DNA of 64,000 nt from Anaerolineae bacterium (GTDB taxonomy: Bacteria > Chloroflexota > Anaerolineae > Aggregatilineales > J027): the NCBI GenBank assembly GCA_008933735.1, contig WBUL01000003.1, forward strand, positions 124,001 through 188,000, read 5' to 3'. Position 1 is the first letter of the stretch, and each line of letters starts with the position of its first letter. The notes under the pieces were generated by a model. That model searched no databases and was not told the origin of the DNA. It was given only the letters and a program-made list of their open reading frames with translations. Position numbers and translations under genes: made by a program. Below, piece after piece: positions 24,866 through 32,397 of this stretch.

Positions 24866-25768
24866 ATGCGCGTTTATTATACAGACCAGTTTGCGCTGCC
24901 ACTCCCTGAGGGACACCGTTTTCCCATGAGCAAATATACACTGCTGCGCCAGAGAGTTGCGGCTTCAGGACTGGTCCCCCATCAGAAAATCCTCATTCCA
25001 CCGCCGCTCCAGGACGAGGCAATCTTACGGGCCCATGATTCTGATTATCTGCGGCGAGTTCAACAGGGCAAGCTCAGCATCCACGAAATTCGTAAAATCG
25101 GCTTTCCCTGGTCGCCAGAGATGGTCGAGCGTTCTTTTCGATCATCAAGCGCAACATTAGAATCCTGTCGAGCAGCACTTCAAGAGGGGGTTGCTGTGAA
25201 TCTGGCAGGCGGAACCCACCACGCATTTCGGGATCATGGAGGCGGGTACTGTGTTTTTAACGACAGTGCGATTGCTGCCCTGAATATCATCGCCGAGGGT
25301 CATGTTAAAAGGGTCGTCATTATCGATTGTGATGTGCATCAGGGCGATGGAACTGCCGCCATTCTCGTTGACAACCCAGATATTTACACGTTCTCTATTC
25401 ATGCAGAGAAAAATTACCCGTTTCACAAGCAGAAAAGCAATCTGGATATCGGTTTAGACGACGGCACAACGGACGCAGTATATCTTGCCCGTCTTGCCGA
25501 AGGGCTGGACTATGCGCTTGAGGAATCGCAAGCCGAACTTGCCATCTACCTGGCTGGCGCAGACCCCTATGAACATGACAAACTGGGTCGGCTGTCCCTC
25601 ACCAAAGCAGGACTGCGCCAGCGGGACGAAATGGTATTAGAAAACTGCCGGACGGCGGGCATTCCGGTTGCTATCACAATGGCAGGCGGTTATGCCAAAA
25701 ATGTCGAAGATATTGTAGATATTCATTTTCAGACGGTTGCTACTGCGGCACAAATCTTTAATCTTTAA
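24866..25768 (+). CDS. Histone-deacetylase-superfamily protein
   Basis: The 300-residue protein belongs to the arginase/deacetylase fold family that includes acetoin-utilisation and acetylpolyamine deacetylase-like proteins. The zinc ligands expected in the family are visible: Asp156 and His158 in DCDVHQGDG, and Asp233 in AGADPYEHD. The paired histidines sit in GGTHHAF (about 115-121) and the catalytic Tyr in MAGGYAK near 275. It should therefore be an active zinc deacetylase; substrates could be acetylated lysines, polyamines or other small amides. It starts 12 nt after the histidine kinase stop, and its own stop overlaps an upstream ATG of the GH5 gene, so all three may be co-transcribed. 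Confidence 0.93.
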   Translation: MRVYYTDQFALPLPEGHRFPMSKYTLLRQRVAASGLVPHQKILIPPPLQDEAILRAHDSDYLRRVQQGKLSIHEIRKIGFPWSPEMVERSFRSSSATLESCRAALQEGVAVNLAGGTHHAFRDHGGGYCVFNDSAIAALNIIAEGHVKRVVIIDCDVHQGDGTAAILVDNPDIYTFSIHAEKNYPFHKQKSNLDIGLDDGTTDAVYLARLAEGLDYALEESQAELAIYLAGADPYEHDKLGRLSLTKAGLRQRDEMVLENCRTAGIPVAITMAGGYAKNVEDIVDIHFQTVATAAQIFNL

Positions 25769-25782
25769 TGAGGATACCCATC

Positions 25783-27636
25783 ATGGACAAACTTAGAGTC
25801 GAAGGCGCACACTTTGTTGACTCGTTAGGACGTGAAGTCCTGTTACGGGGCGTTAACCTGAGTGGCAGTTCTAAAATGCCGATCACAGAACCAACTCATC
25901 TTCCGGCGGATTTTTCAAATCATCGGCAGGTATCATTTACAGGCCGCCCATTCCCGCTTGAGGAGGCCGATGAGCATTATCAACGGCTGCGCCACTGGGG
26001 ATTTAATGTTTTGCGTTTTATCATTACCTGGGAGGCCATTGAACATGAGGCCCCCGGACAATATGACACTGCCTATCTGGACTACCTGACCGAGGTAATT
26101 ACGCTGGCGGAGAAATATGGATTTTACGTGTTCATTGACCCTCATCAGGATGTATGGAGCCGGATGACAGGTGGTGATGGTGCTCCCGGCTGGACGCTGG
26201 AAGCGGCGGGTTTTGATATTTCAAAACTGGATGCCAGCGAAGCCGCAATCACGATGCAGCGCCGCTATCCCGATTATCCCGTAATGATATGGACGAACAA
26301 TTATCTCCGTCTGGCCTGCAACACCCTGTTTACCCTATTCTTCGCGGGAAATCAGTTGGCACCGGGTGTGACTATCAATGGCACGCCCCTTCAGGATTTT
26401 TTGCAGAACAGCTTTATTAATGCAGTCGCCCAGGTCGCCCAGCGAATAAAAGACATGCCGCATGTGCTTGGCTACGGCTCAATGAATGAACCTGGCAAAG
26501 GTTATATCGGGTTAGCCTCTTTGAATGACGCGGAAGCGATTTTCCAGCAAATGATATGGATCACCCCGGCTGATAGTATTTTGCTGGGTGCTGGCTTTCC
26601 AAGAAAAGTCCCCAGAATCGAAATGCGAAATTTCAAGCCAGTCATGTTAGACGAAAGTGTCATCCTTAATCCAGACGGGATTTCGGCATGGAAGCAGGAG
26701 GATTTGTGGCATCAGCTTGGGGTCTGGGATTTTAATGCCAACGGCCAGCCCGAAATTAAAAAACCGGATTACTTTGCGGGAGTCGATTTTTTAACTGATG
26801 GGTTGATGCCATTCGTGAAAAAATTCGCTCAATCGATCCGGCGTATTCATCCAGATTCTATTCTCTTTCTGGAAAGCACCCCCACTGAAGCCCATCGTTT
26901 CACCGTGGATACCCGTGAATTGGGCTCATGCGTTAACGCCAGCCATCGCTACGATGAGCTGATGCTGTTCACCAAAACCTTCACAGGCGAAGCTGCCCTG
27001 GATGTCACCACACAGCAAATGATTCATGGACGGCCTAATGTCGCTCAACTGTATCGGGATAAATTCGCCGAACTGAACACGCTTTCCCAAACCGTCATGG
27101 GCGGGATACCGACGCTGATTGGCGAATTCGGCATCATGTTTGATATGAACGGAAGAAAAGCCTATCAGGATGGTGATTTCTCAATGCAGGAGCTTGCTCT
27201 GAGTATGCACTATGATGCCCTGGACTCAAATCTGATACACTCGACCCAGTGGAATTACACCCCCGATAACAACAATCAATGGGGCGACACCTGGAACCTG
27301 GAAGATTTGAGTATCTTCAGTCGTGACCAGCAAAATGACCCGGAAGATATTCACAGCGGGGGGCGGGCAGTCCGGGGGTTTTGCCGTCCCTACGTGCAGC
27401 GGGCCGCAGGCAAGATCCGAAAAATTCGCTTTGACTGGGCTCATGTCAGCTTCGAGACAGAGATCGAAATGAGTGCCAGCGCACCAACGCTTATCTATGT
27501 CCCAGACATCTGGTACGGAGATAGCTGCCACATCGAGGTTTCAAGCGGCACTTATTCTTTTGGCGCAGCGCAGCAGCTTGTCTGGGAAAACGCTGAACAA
27601 GGACTTCAGACGATAAGGATCACAAAGGCACGTTAG
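25783..27636 (+). CDS. Glycoside hydrolase family 5 protein, glycosylceramidase/sterylglucosidase-like
   Basis: The 617-residue product opens with LLRGVNLSGSSKMP, the GH5 N-terminal strand pattern. The catalytic pair is recognisable: acid/base Glu236 in SMNEPGKG and nucleophile Glu448 in IGEFGIMF, each at the expected strand ends of the (beta/alpha)8 barrel. A C-terminal beta domain covers about residues 540-617. The layout recalls fungal and bacterial endoglycoceramidase-related enzymes (which I associate with subfamily GH5_12) more than cellulases; this is from memory. No signal peptide is present, so it probably works in the cytoplasm on glycolipids or steryl glucosides. I chose ATG 25783 because GAGGA lies 8 nt upstream; an ATG at 25768 overlaps the previous stop. 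Confidence 0.85.
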   Translation: MDKLRVEGAHFVDSLGREVLLRGVNLSGSSKMPITEPTHLPADFSNHRQVSFTGRPFPLEEADEHYQRLRHWGFNVLRFIITWEAIEHEAPGQYDTAYLDYLTEVITLAEKYGFYVFIDPHQDVWSRMTGGDGAPGWTLEAAGFDISKLDASEAAITMQRRYPDYPVMIWTNNYLRLACNTLFTLFFAGNQLAPGVTINGTPLQDFLQNSFINAVAQVAQRIKDMPHVLGYGSMNEPGKGYIGLASLNDAEAIFQQMIWITPADSILLGAGFPRKVPRIEMRNFKPVMLDESVILNPDGISAWKQEDLWHQLGVWDFNANGQPEIKKPDYFAGVDFLTDGLMPFVKKFAQSIRRIHPDSILFLESTPTEAHRFTVDTRELGSCVNASHRYDELMLFTKTFTGEAALDVTTQQMIHGRPNVAQLYRDKFAELNTLSQTVMGGIPTLIGEFGIMFDMNGRKAYQDGDFSMQELALSMHYDALDSNLIHSTQWNYTPDNNNQWGDTWNLEDLSIFSRDQQNDPEDIHSGGRAVRGFCRPYVQRAAGKIRKIRFDWAHVSFETEIEMSASAPTLIYVPDIWYGDSCHIEVSSGTYSFGAAQQLVWENAEQGLQTIRITKAR

Positions 27637-27639
27637 CAG

Positions 27640-29772
27640 ATGCGGAACTACGACAGCAAAATTGCCAGCAAACTCAGCCTGCGCCCGACCCAGGTTGCCG
27701 CAACCATTCGTTTGCTTGATGAAGGAAACACCATCCCTTTTATCGCTCGCTACCGCAAGGAATTAACCGACGGGTTAGACGAAGAGCAGCTTCGCCAGCT
27801 TCATGACCTGCTGGATAGTCTGCGAAAGGTCGATGACCGCCGGGACACCATCATCCATTCCATCGAAGCGCAGGGCAAAATGACTCCCGACCTGCTGAGA
27901 AAAATTGAGGCGGCAGAAACCCTCACCGAACTGGAAGACATTTACCAGCCCCATAAGCCAAAACGTCGCACCCGCGCCAGCATTGCCCGCGAACGTGGGC
28001 TCGAACCTCTGGCAAATCTGATCCTGGAACAACCCCGCACCAGCCAACCTGCTCATCAGTTTGCTCAACCCTATGTGAATGAGGATGTACCAGACATTGA
28101 ATCTGCTTTTGCCGGAGCACAGGACATCATTGCTGAAGTCATCAGCGATCACGACGAGATTCGAGGGACGGTACGTAGCAAAGCTCTCAGCTTCGGGCGC
28201 ATACTGACGCAGAAAATCGAAGGCGCCGATGATGAAAAAGGGGTTTATCATCTCTACTACGCCTTCGACTACCGAATCAATTCTCTTAAGCCACATCAGA
28301 TCCTGGCCCTTAATCGCGGCGAGGCGGAAAAGATTCTGCACGTCAAAATGGATCTCTCCGAACGGGATTGGCGCGATGTGATTCTCAGGTTTTTCCGCCC
28401 TGATTCTCGTTCGCCGCTGAGTCCTTATCTTGAGGCAGCTATTGAAGACGGCGCAAAACGTCTGCTGCTGCCGGCAATTGAACGGGATGTTCGCAGTGTC
28501 CTGACCGAACAGGCGTCGGAGCACGCGATTCAGGTGTTTGCGTCCAACCTGCAAAACCTGTTAAATCAACCACCTCTGGTCGGGCATACGGTGATGGGAA
28601 TTGACCCCGGATTTCGCACCGGTTGTAAGGTTGCCATTGTAGATCCAATGGGAAAAGTGCTGGAAACCACCACCATTTATCCTCATCCACCGCAAAAACA
28701 ATGGAACGAAGCGCTCAGAATCCTGCATCTCCTTATTGACCGCTTTAACGTGACCCTTCTCACCATTGGGAATGGAACAGCGTCACGGGAGACTGAGCAA
28801 CTGGCTGCGGAACTGACCCGCAGCCGTAATGGGACACATTATTTGATTGTTAATGAAGCCGGTGCCAGTGTCTACAGCGCCAGTGAACTAGCACGGCGGG
28901 AACTGCCCGATCTGGATGTATCCTTACGGGGGGCAGTATCCATTGCACGCCGCGCACAGGATCCACTTGCGGAACTGGTCAAAATTGACCCGAAGTCAAT
29001 TGGCGTTGGTATGTATCAGCATGACGTGAATCAGACCCGCCTGACCGCTGCCCTGGATGCAGTGGTGGAAACAGTCGTAAACCGGGTGGGAGTGGATGTG
29101 AATACTGCTTCTCCGGCGCTGCTGACCTATGTAGCGGGGATAGGCCCTAAACTGGCGCAGAATATCGTGACTTACCGGGATGAAAATGGCGCGTTTCTCA
29201 ACCGGAAAGCCCTCAAAAAAGTACCTGGGCTGGGGCTCAAGGCGTTTGAGCAGTCAGCCGGATTTTTGCGAATCCGCGACGGGGACAATCCTTTGGATGT
29301 CAGCGCAATTCACCCAGAAAGCTACGACATTGCAAAAGCGGTTCTCAGCAAGGCAGGGTTAAAAGCCAATACCCCCGTTGAAACGAGAACCACAGCGCTG
29401 GCAAAACTGAGAGAACAGCAGTCAATTGAAAAACTTGCACAGGAATTGAATGTCGGCGTGCCGACGTTGATCGACATTTTTGAACAACTGGTACGCCCAG
29501 GACGCGATCCGCGTGAGGAGCTGCCGCCTCCAGTTCTCCGCAGCGATGTCCTCTCCATGGAGGACTTACGGGAAGGAATGATCCTGCGTGGAACGGTGCG
29601 AAATGTGGTTGATTTTGGCGCGTTTATCGATATTGGAGTCAAACAAGACGGCCTGCTGCACCGCAGCCAGATTCCGCGTGGTATATCCCCCGCTGTTGGA
29701 GACATAATCGACGTGGAAGTTCTGCAAGTGGAAATCCAGCGCGGACGGATCAGTCTTGGCTGGGCCGAATAG
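27640..29772 (+). CDS. tex: Tex-family S1 RNA-binding protein
   Basis: Tex is a conserved nucleic-acid-binding protein linked to transcription and RNA handling. The 710-residue protein matches it along the full length. It has the N-terminal helical region with GNTIPFIARYRKELT (about 30-44), a YqgF/RNase H-like domain containing MGIDPGFRTGCKVA (about 321-334), a helix-hairpin-helix part with LLTYVAGIGPKLAQNI, and a C-terminal S1 domain from about 640 (GTVRNVVDFGAFIDIG). The start follows the GH5 stop by 3 nt, suggesting co-transcription, though the RBS is weak. The end lies 6 nt from the convergent J-domain gene. Confidence 0.97.
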   Translation: MRNYDSKIASKLSLRPTQVAATIRLLDEGNTIPFIARYRKELTDGLDEEQLRQLHDLLDSLRKVDDRRDTIIHSIEAQGKMTPDLLRKIEAAETLTELEDIYQPHKPKRRTRASIARERGLEPLANLILEQPRTSQPAHQFAQPYVNEDVPDIESAFAGAQDIIAEVISDHDEIRGTVRSKALSFGRILTQKIEGADDEKGVYHLYYAFDYRINSLKPHQILALNRGEAEKILHVKMDLSERDWRDVILRFFRPDSRSPLSPYLEAAIEDGAKRLLLPAIERDVRSVLTEQASEHAIQVFASNLQNLLNQPPLVGHTVMGIDPGFRTGCKVAIVDPMGKVLETTTIYPHPPQKQWNEALRILHLLIDRFNVTLLTIGNGTASRETEQLAAELTRSRNGTHYLIVNEAGASVYSASELARRELPDLDVSLRGAVSIARRAQDPLAELVKIDPKSIGVGMYQHDVNQTRLTAALDAVVETVVNRVGVDVNTASPALLTYVAGIGPKLAQNIVTYRDENGAFLNRKALKKVPGLGLKAFEQSAGFLRIRDGDNPLDVSAIHPESYDIAKAVLSKAGLKANTPVETRTTALAKLREQQSIEKLAQELNVGVPTLIDIFEQLVRPGRDPREELPPPVLRSDVLSMEDLREGMILRGTVRNVVDFGAFIDIGVKQDGLLHRSQIPRGISPAVGDIIDVEVLQVEIQRGRISLGWAE

Positions 29773-29778
29773 ATTGAT

Positions 29779-30525
29779 TTATCCGCCAAAGTGAGCCGCA
29801 ATTTTCCGATACGCTTCGTTAATACTTTGCATCAATTCGGTGGCGTGCCGGGATTTGTTCAGGTCAGGATGGTACAAGCGTGCAAGCTCACGATATTTCT
29901 TTTTGATGTCGTCAAAATTGGCGGTGATGTCAACATCGAGAATACGGTAATACGGCAGCAGCACGGCGTTGTAGGTTTGCATAGGCTCTGGCTCAGGGTT
30001 GGGTGCCTCATGCTGAAAAGCTTGTTCCTGAAAATCAGCGATTTTCCATGCGCCAGTCAGCGGGATTTGATTGAGATTGACTGTTGAGCAGGACAGATTA
30101 AGATTCTTAATTGCGGGGCCATAGCGCACAATACGTTCCGGGGATTTTCTCTGGCGTTCAAAATTCACAGGATAAATGAATGTATCCGGGCCATCCACTT
30201 CATACGTATAGATTCGATTGCTAAAAATCGTATGGAGGGAATCAATCCATTCCGGCGGCTCATAAGTATCACCATGTTCGGGGATTAACCAGTGGCACAG
30301 CAGCAAAGGGAGCGTATGGGCATTCATCCGATTGTCTACCGCAAAAATATCAAACAGTTCCGGCATCGGCAGATGACGCCCGTAGAGATGGATATTGACT
30401 GATTCCCCATTCGTCAGATCTACAAACACACAGTCTTCATCTTCGAATCGAATATCCTTAACAATACGGGCTTTTTCCAGTTGGTTCACCACAAAAATAC
30501 GGGCAGTATGTGTATCCAGCCGCAT
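29779..30525 (-). CDS. J-domain protein with an unrecognised N-terminal domain
   Basis: With the start at 30525 the product has 248 residues. The last 70 form a J domain, PYYRILDVDITANFDDIKKK followed by the invariant HPD in LARLYHPDLN, which stimulates DnaK-type Hsp70 ATPase. The first 170 residues contain beta-rich segments (CVFVDLTNGESVNIHLYG) and an unrecognised domain that may choose the client. There is no glycine-rich or zinc region, so it is not DnaJ or CbpA. I chose ATG 30525 because GAGG lies 5 nt upstream; a TTG at 30564 would add 13 residues. The gene is divergent from the DFS kinase gene across a 183-nt spacer with nested inverted repeats. Confidence 0.85.
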   Translation of the reverse strand: MRLDTHTARIFVVNQLEKARIVKDIRFEDEDCVFVDLTNGESVNIHLYGRHLPMPELFDIFAVDNRMNAHTLPLLLCHWLIPEHGDTYEPPEWIDSLHTIFSNRIYTYEVDGPDTFIYPVNFERQRKSPERIVRYGPAIKNLNLSCSTVNLNQIPLTGAWKIADFQEQAFQHEAPNPEPEPMQTYNAVLLPYYRILDVDITANFDDIKKKYRELARLYHPDLNKSRHATELMQSINEAYRKIAAHFGG

Positions 30526-30614
30526 ATAGACCTCATGAGGCGGCGCGACCGCCACTTCTGCCAAAGAATTTTCACATTATCACAAAATCAGGACTTATAT
30601 TACGATTATAAAGG

Positions 30615-30696
30615 AAACGAGTCACATTAGCATGGGGTTTAAAATATTTTAATGTGGCTGCTTTGAAGGAACATCCCCGATTGGATAGACTCGTTT
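30615..30696 (+). promoter_or_regulatory. Nested inverted repeats upstream of the kinase gene
   Basis: A 9-bp outer pair, AAACGAGTC (30615-30623) and GACTCGTTT (30688-30696), encloses CACATTA (30623-30629) with TAATGTG (30650-30656), and the 14-bp palindrome TTAAAATATTTTAA (30639-30652). The block ends 12 nt before the kinase ATG. If transcribed it could fold into a leader structure that hides or exposes the start; at the DNA level it could be a set of operators. Confidence 0.5.
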
Positions 30697-30708
30697 TCAT
30701 GACGGGAG

Positions 30709-32397
30709 ATGCCAGGGTTGGATATTAAAAGTGGTGTCGAGTTTCAAAATTACCTTTTGCAGGCCAAGCTGGGCGATGGAGCTTCTGGGGAAGTCTGGAA
30801 AGCGCGTGATCTGCGGAAGCCACGCAGCGTAGCAGTTAAAATCATGCGGGACTATCTCGCTCAGAGCCAAAACCCCATTCATCGGGAGCGTTTTAAACGT
30901 GAGATCGCCGCCATGAAGCTGCTTGGCGAACATCCCAACATCCCGGCATTTTATGAAGGAGACGGCAACGTTAAGCTGCCTTTTTTTGTGATGCAGTTCA
31001 TCGGCGGCGAAGGGATGGATACTATCCTGGACACAGGCGCAATCAGAAATATTCCTGCGGTCAAACGAATGGACATCATCAGCCAGATCGCTGATGCGTT
31101 AAGCTATGCCCACAGTGCGGGTTATATTCATCGTGACATCAAACCTGGCAATATCAAAATCATTGGCGACGATACTGCTTTTTTAATGGACTTTAGTGTC
31201 GCCTTTGAAGAAGAAAACATGGCGGAAACTCAGCTTGGCATTGGAACTCCCCTGTACATGCCGCCGGAAGTCTTTCCCAGCCGCGCCGGGGATATTTTCA
31301 GTCTGGCGCTGGTCACTTATGAAATTCTCTACGGTATCCATGCCATCTTTCGTCCAACAGATCGCATCACAACCGCAGCCGAAGCCAAAGTGCTGATGGA
31401 CGAGCGTCTACGTAACAAAACCTGGAATCACCCGACTCATTCCTCAATGCTGCAACCGTTAAATGTTGATCTGGAAATCGTAGATAACGTCTTTGAACGG
31501 GCGCTTGCCTACAACCCAGAGGAGCGGTATCAGAGTTCGCAGGAATTTTCCAATGAGCTTCGGCGTGCGGTTGGGCTTGCGCCTGTAGATGCGACGCCGC
31601 GCAACCCCTCTATTGATGGCGGGTATTACGACGAGATCGCCCAGGAGACGCCAATTTATTTGTCGAATAACCCACCGTTAGCATCCAGCTATCCGACTGG
31701 CCCGGCAGTCTCTACCAGTCAACCTCCTTTTGGAGGGTATCCTCTATTTGCGATTATTGCAGTGGTCGCTATTGTTGCGATTTCGGTTGTTGGAGTAGTC
31801 GCCTTGCTGCTGGATGAAAATAACGCTGAACCCGCTGACGAAGGTCTGCTGCTGGTTTCCCCGACTGTGTCTGAAACCTCAACCTCTACACCGACACCAT
31901 CTCCAACAAATACTACCCCGCCCACAACCCCTGCCGTGACATCAGCAGCAACTCAGGCTGCGGGTTTGATAACTGCTACCTTTTCACCACCATCAGCGAC
32001 AGCTATACTTACACCAACGGCGACTGAAACCCGGACGCCGACCACGACCAGAACTCCACTCTCCACCCCGGAGATTTTATCTACCTCCATCCCAATTAAT
32101 CTGGAACAGAATCTGGTCGGGCTGTTTGATATAGCGAATAACACCGATGCCTATCAATGTTTGCAGTTTAATGCGCTGTACAGGCACCTCGTCGAATTCA
32201 AAGATGTCCCGGAATATGCCGCCTATAGTGAACAACTGGTCGGCAGAGAAAGCCCTCTCACATTTATCTACAACGCCTTTTGTTCATTGCAAATACAAGA
32301 GCCAGTTCCGCTGGTCGGCAGCGCCCTCGAAACCAGAAACGATGACTTAATCACGCTGCTCCAGACGATTTTCACCCAACTCCGTCAGTCCAATTGA
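30709..32397 (+). CDS. Membrane serine/threonine kinase-like protein with DFS in place of DFG
   Basis: The 562-residue protein has a Hanks-type kinase domain (about 12-285), a Pro/Ser-rich linker, one transmembrane segment near 346-370, a Thr/Pro-rich extracellular stalk (about 380-460) and a C-terminal domain of about 95 residues that I do not recognise. Kinase motifs are GDGASGEV (22-29), Lys44, and HRDIKPGN from His141. The metal-binding motif reads Asp161-Phe-Ser163 and the APE region reads PPE. The Asp is kept, so activity is possible, but the glycine change is uncommon. GGGAG abuts the ATG, which is too close; a TTG three codons later is a possible true start. The last 51 nt overlap the end of the RHS gene on the other strand. 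Confidence 0.88.
   Translation: MPGLDIKSGVEFQNYLLQAKLGDGASGEVWKARDLRKPRSVAVKIMRDYLAQSQNPIHRERFKREIAAMKLLGEHPNIPAFYEGDGNVKLPFFVMQFIGGEGMDTILDTGAIRNIPAVKRMDIISQIADALSYAHSAGYIHRDIKPGNIKIIGDDTAFLMDFSVAFEEENMAETQLGIGTPLYMPPEVFPSRAGDIFSLALVTYEILYGIHAIFRPTDRITTAAEAKVLMDERLRNKTWNHPTHSSMLQPLNVDLEIVDNVFERALAYNPEERYQSSQEFSNELRRAVGLAPVDATPRNPSIDGGYYDEIAQETPIYLSNNPPLASSYPTGPAVSTSQPPFGGYPLFAIIAVVAIVAISVVGVVALLLDENNAEPADEGLLLVSPTVSETSTSTPTPSPTNTTPPTTPAVTSAATQAAGLITATFSPPSATAILTPTATETRTPTTTRTPLSTPEILSTSIPINLEQNLVGLFDIANNTDAYQCLQFNALYRHLVEFKDVPEYAAYSEQLVGRESPLTFIYNAFCSLQIQEPVPLVGSALETRNDDLITLLQTIFTQLRQSN

Noticed and set aside
27775-28554. Antisense frame of 259 codons within tex
   Set aside because: It is the shadow of a strongly conserved tex gene; no family resemblance.
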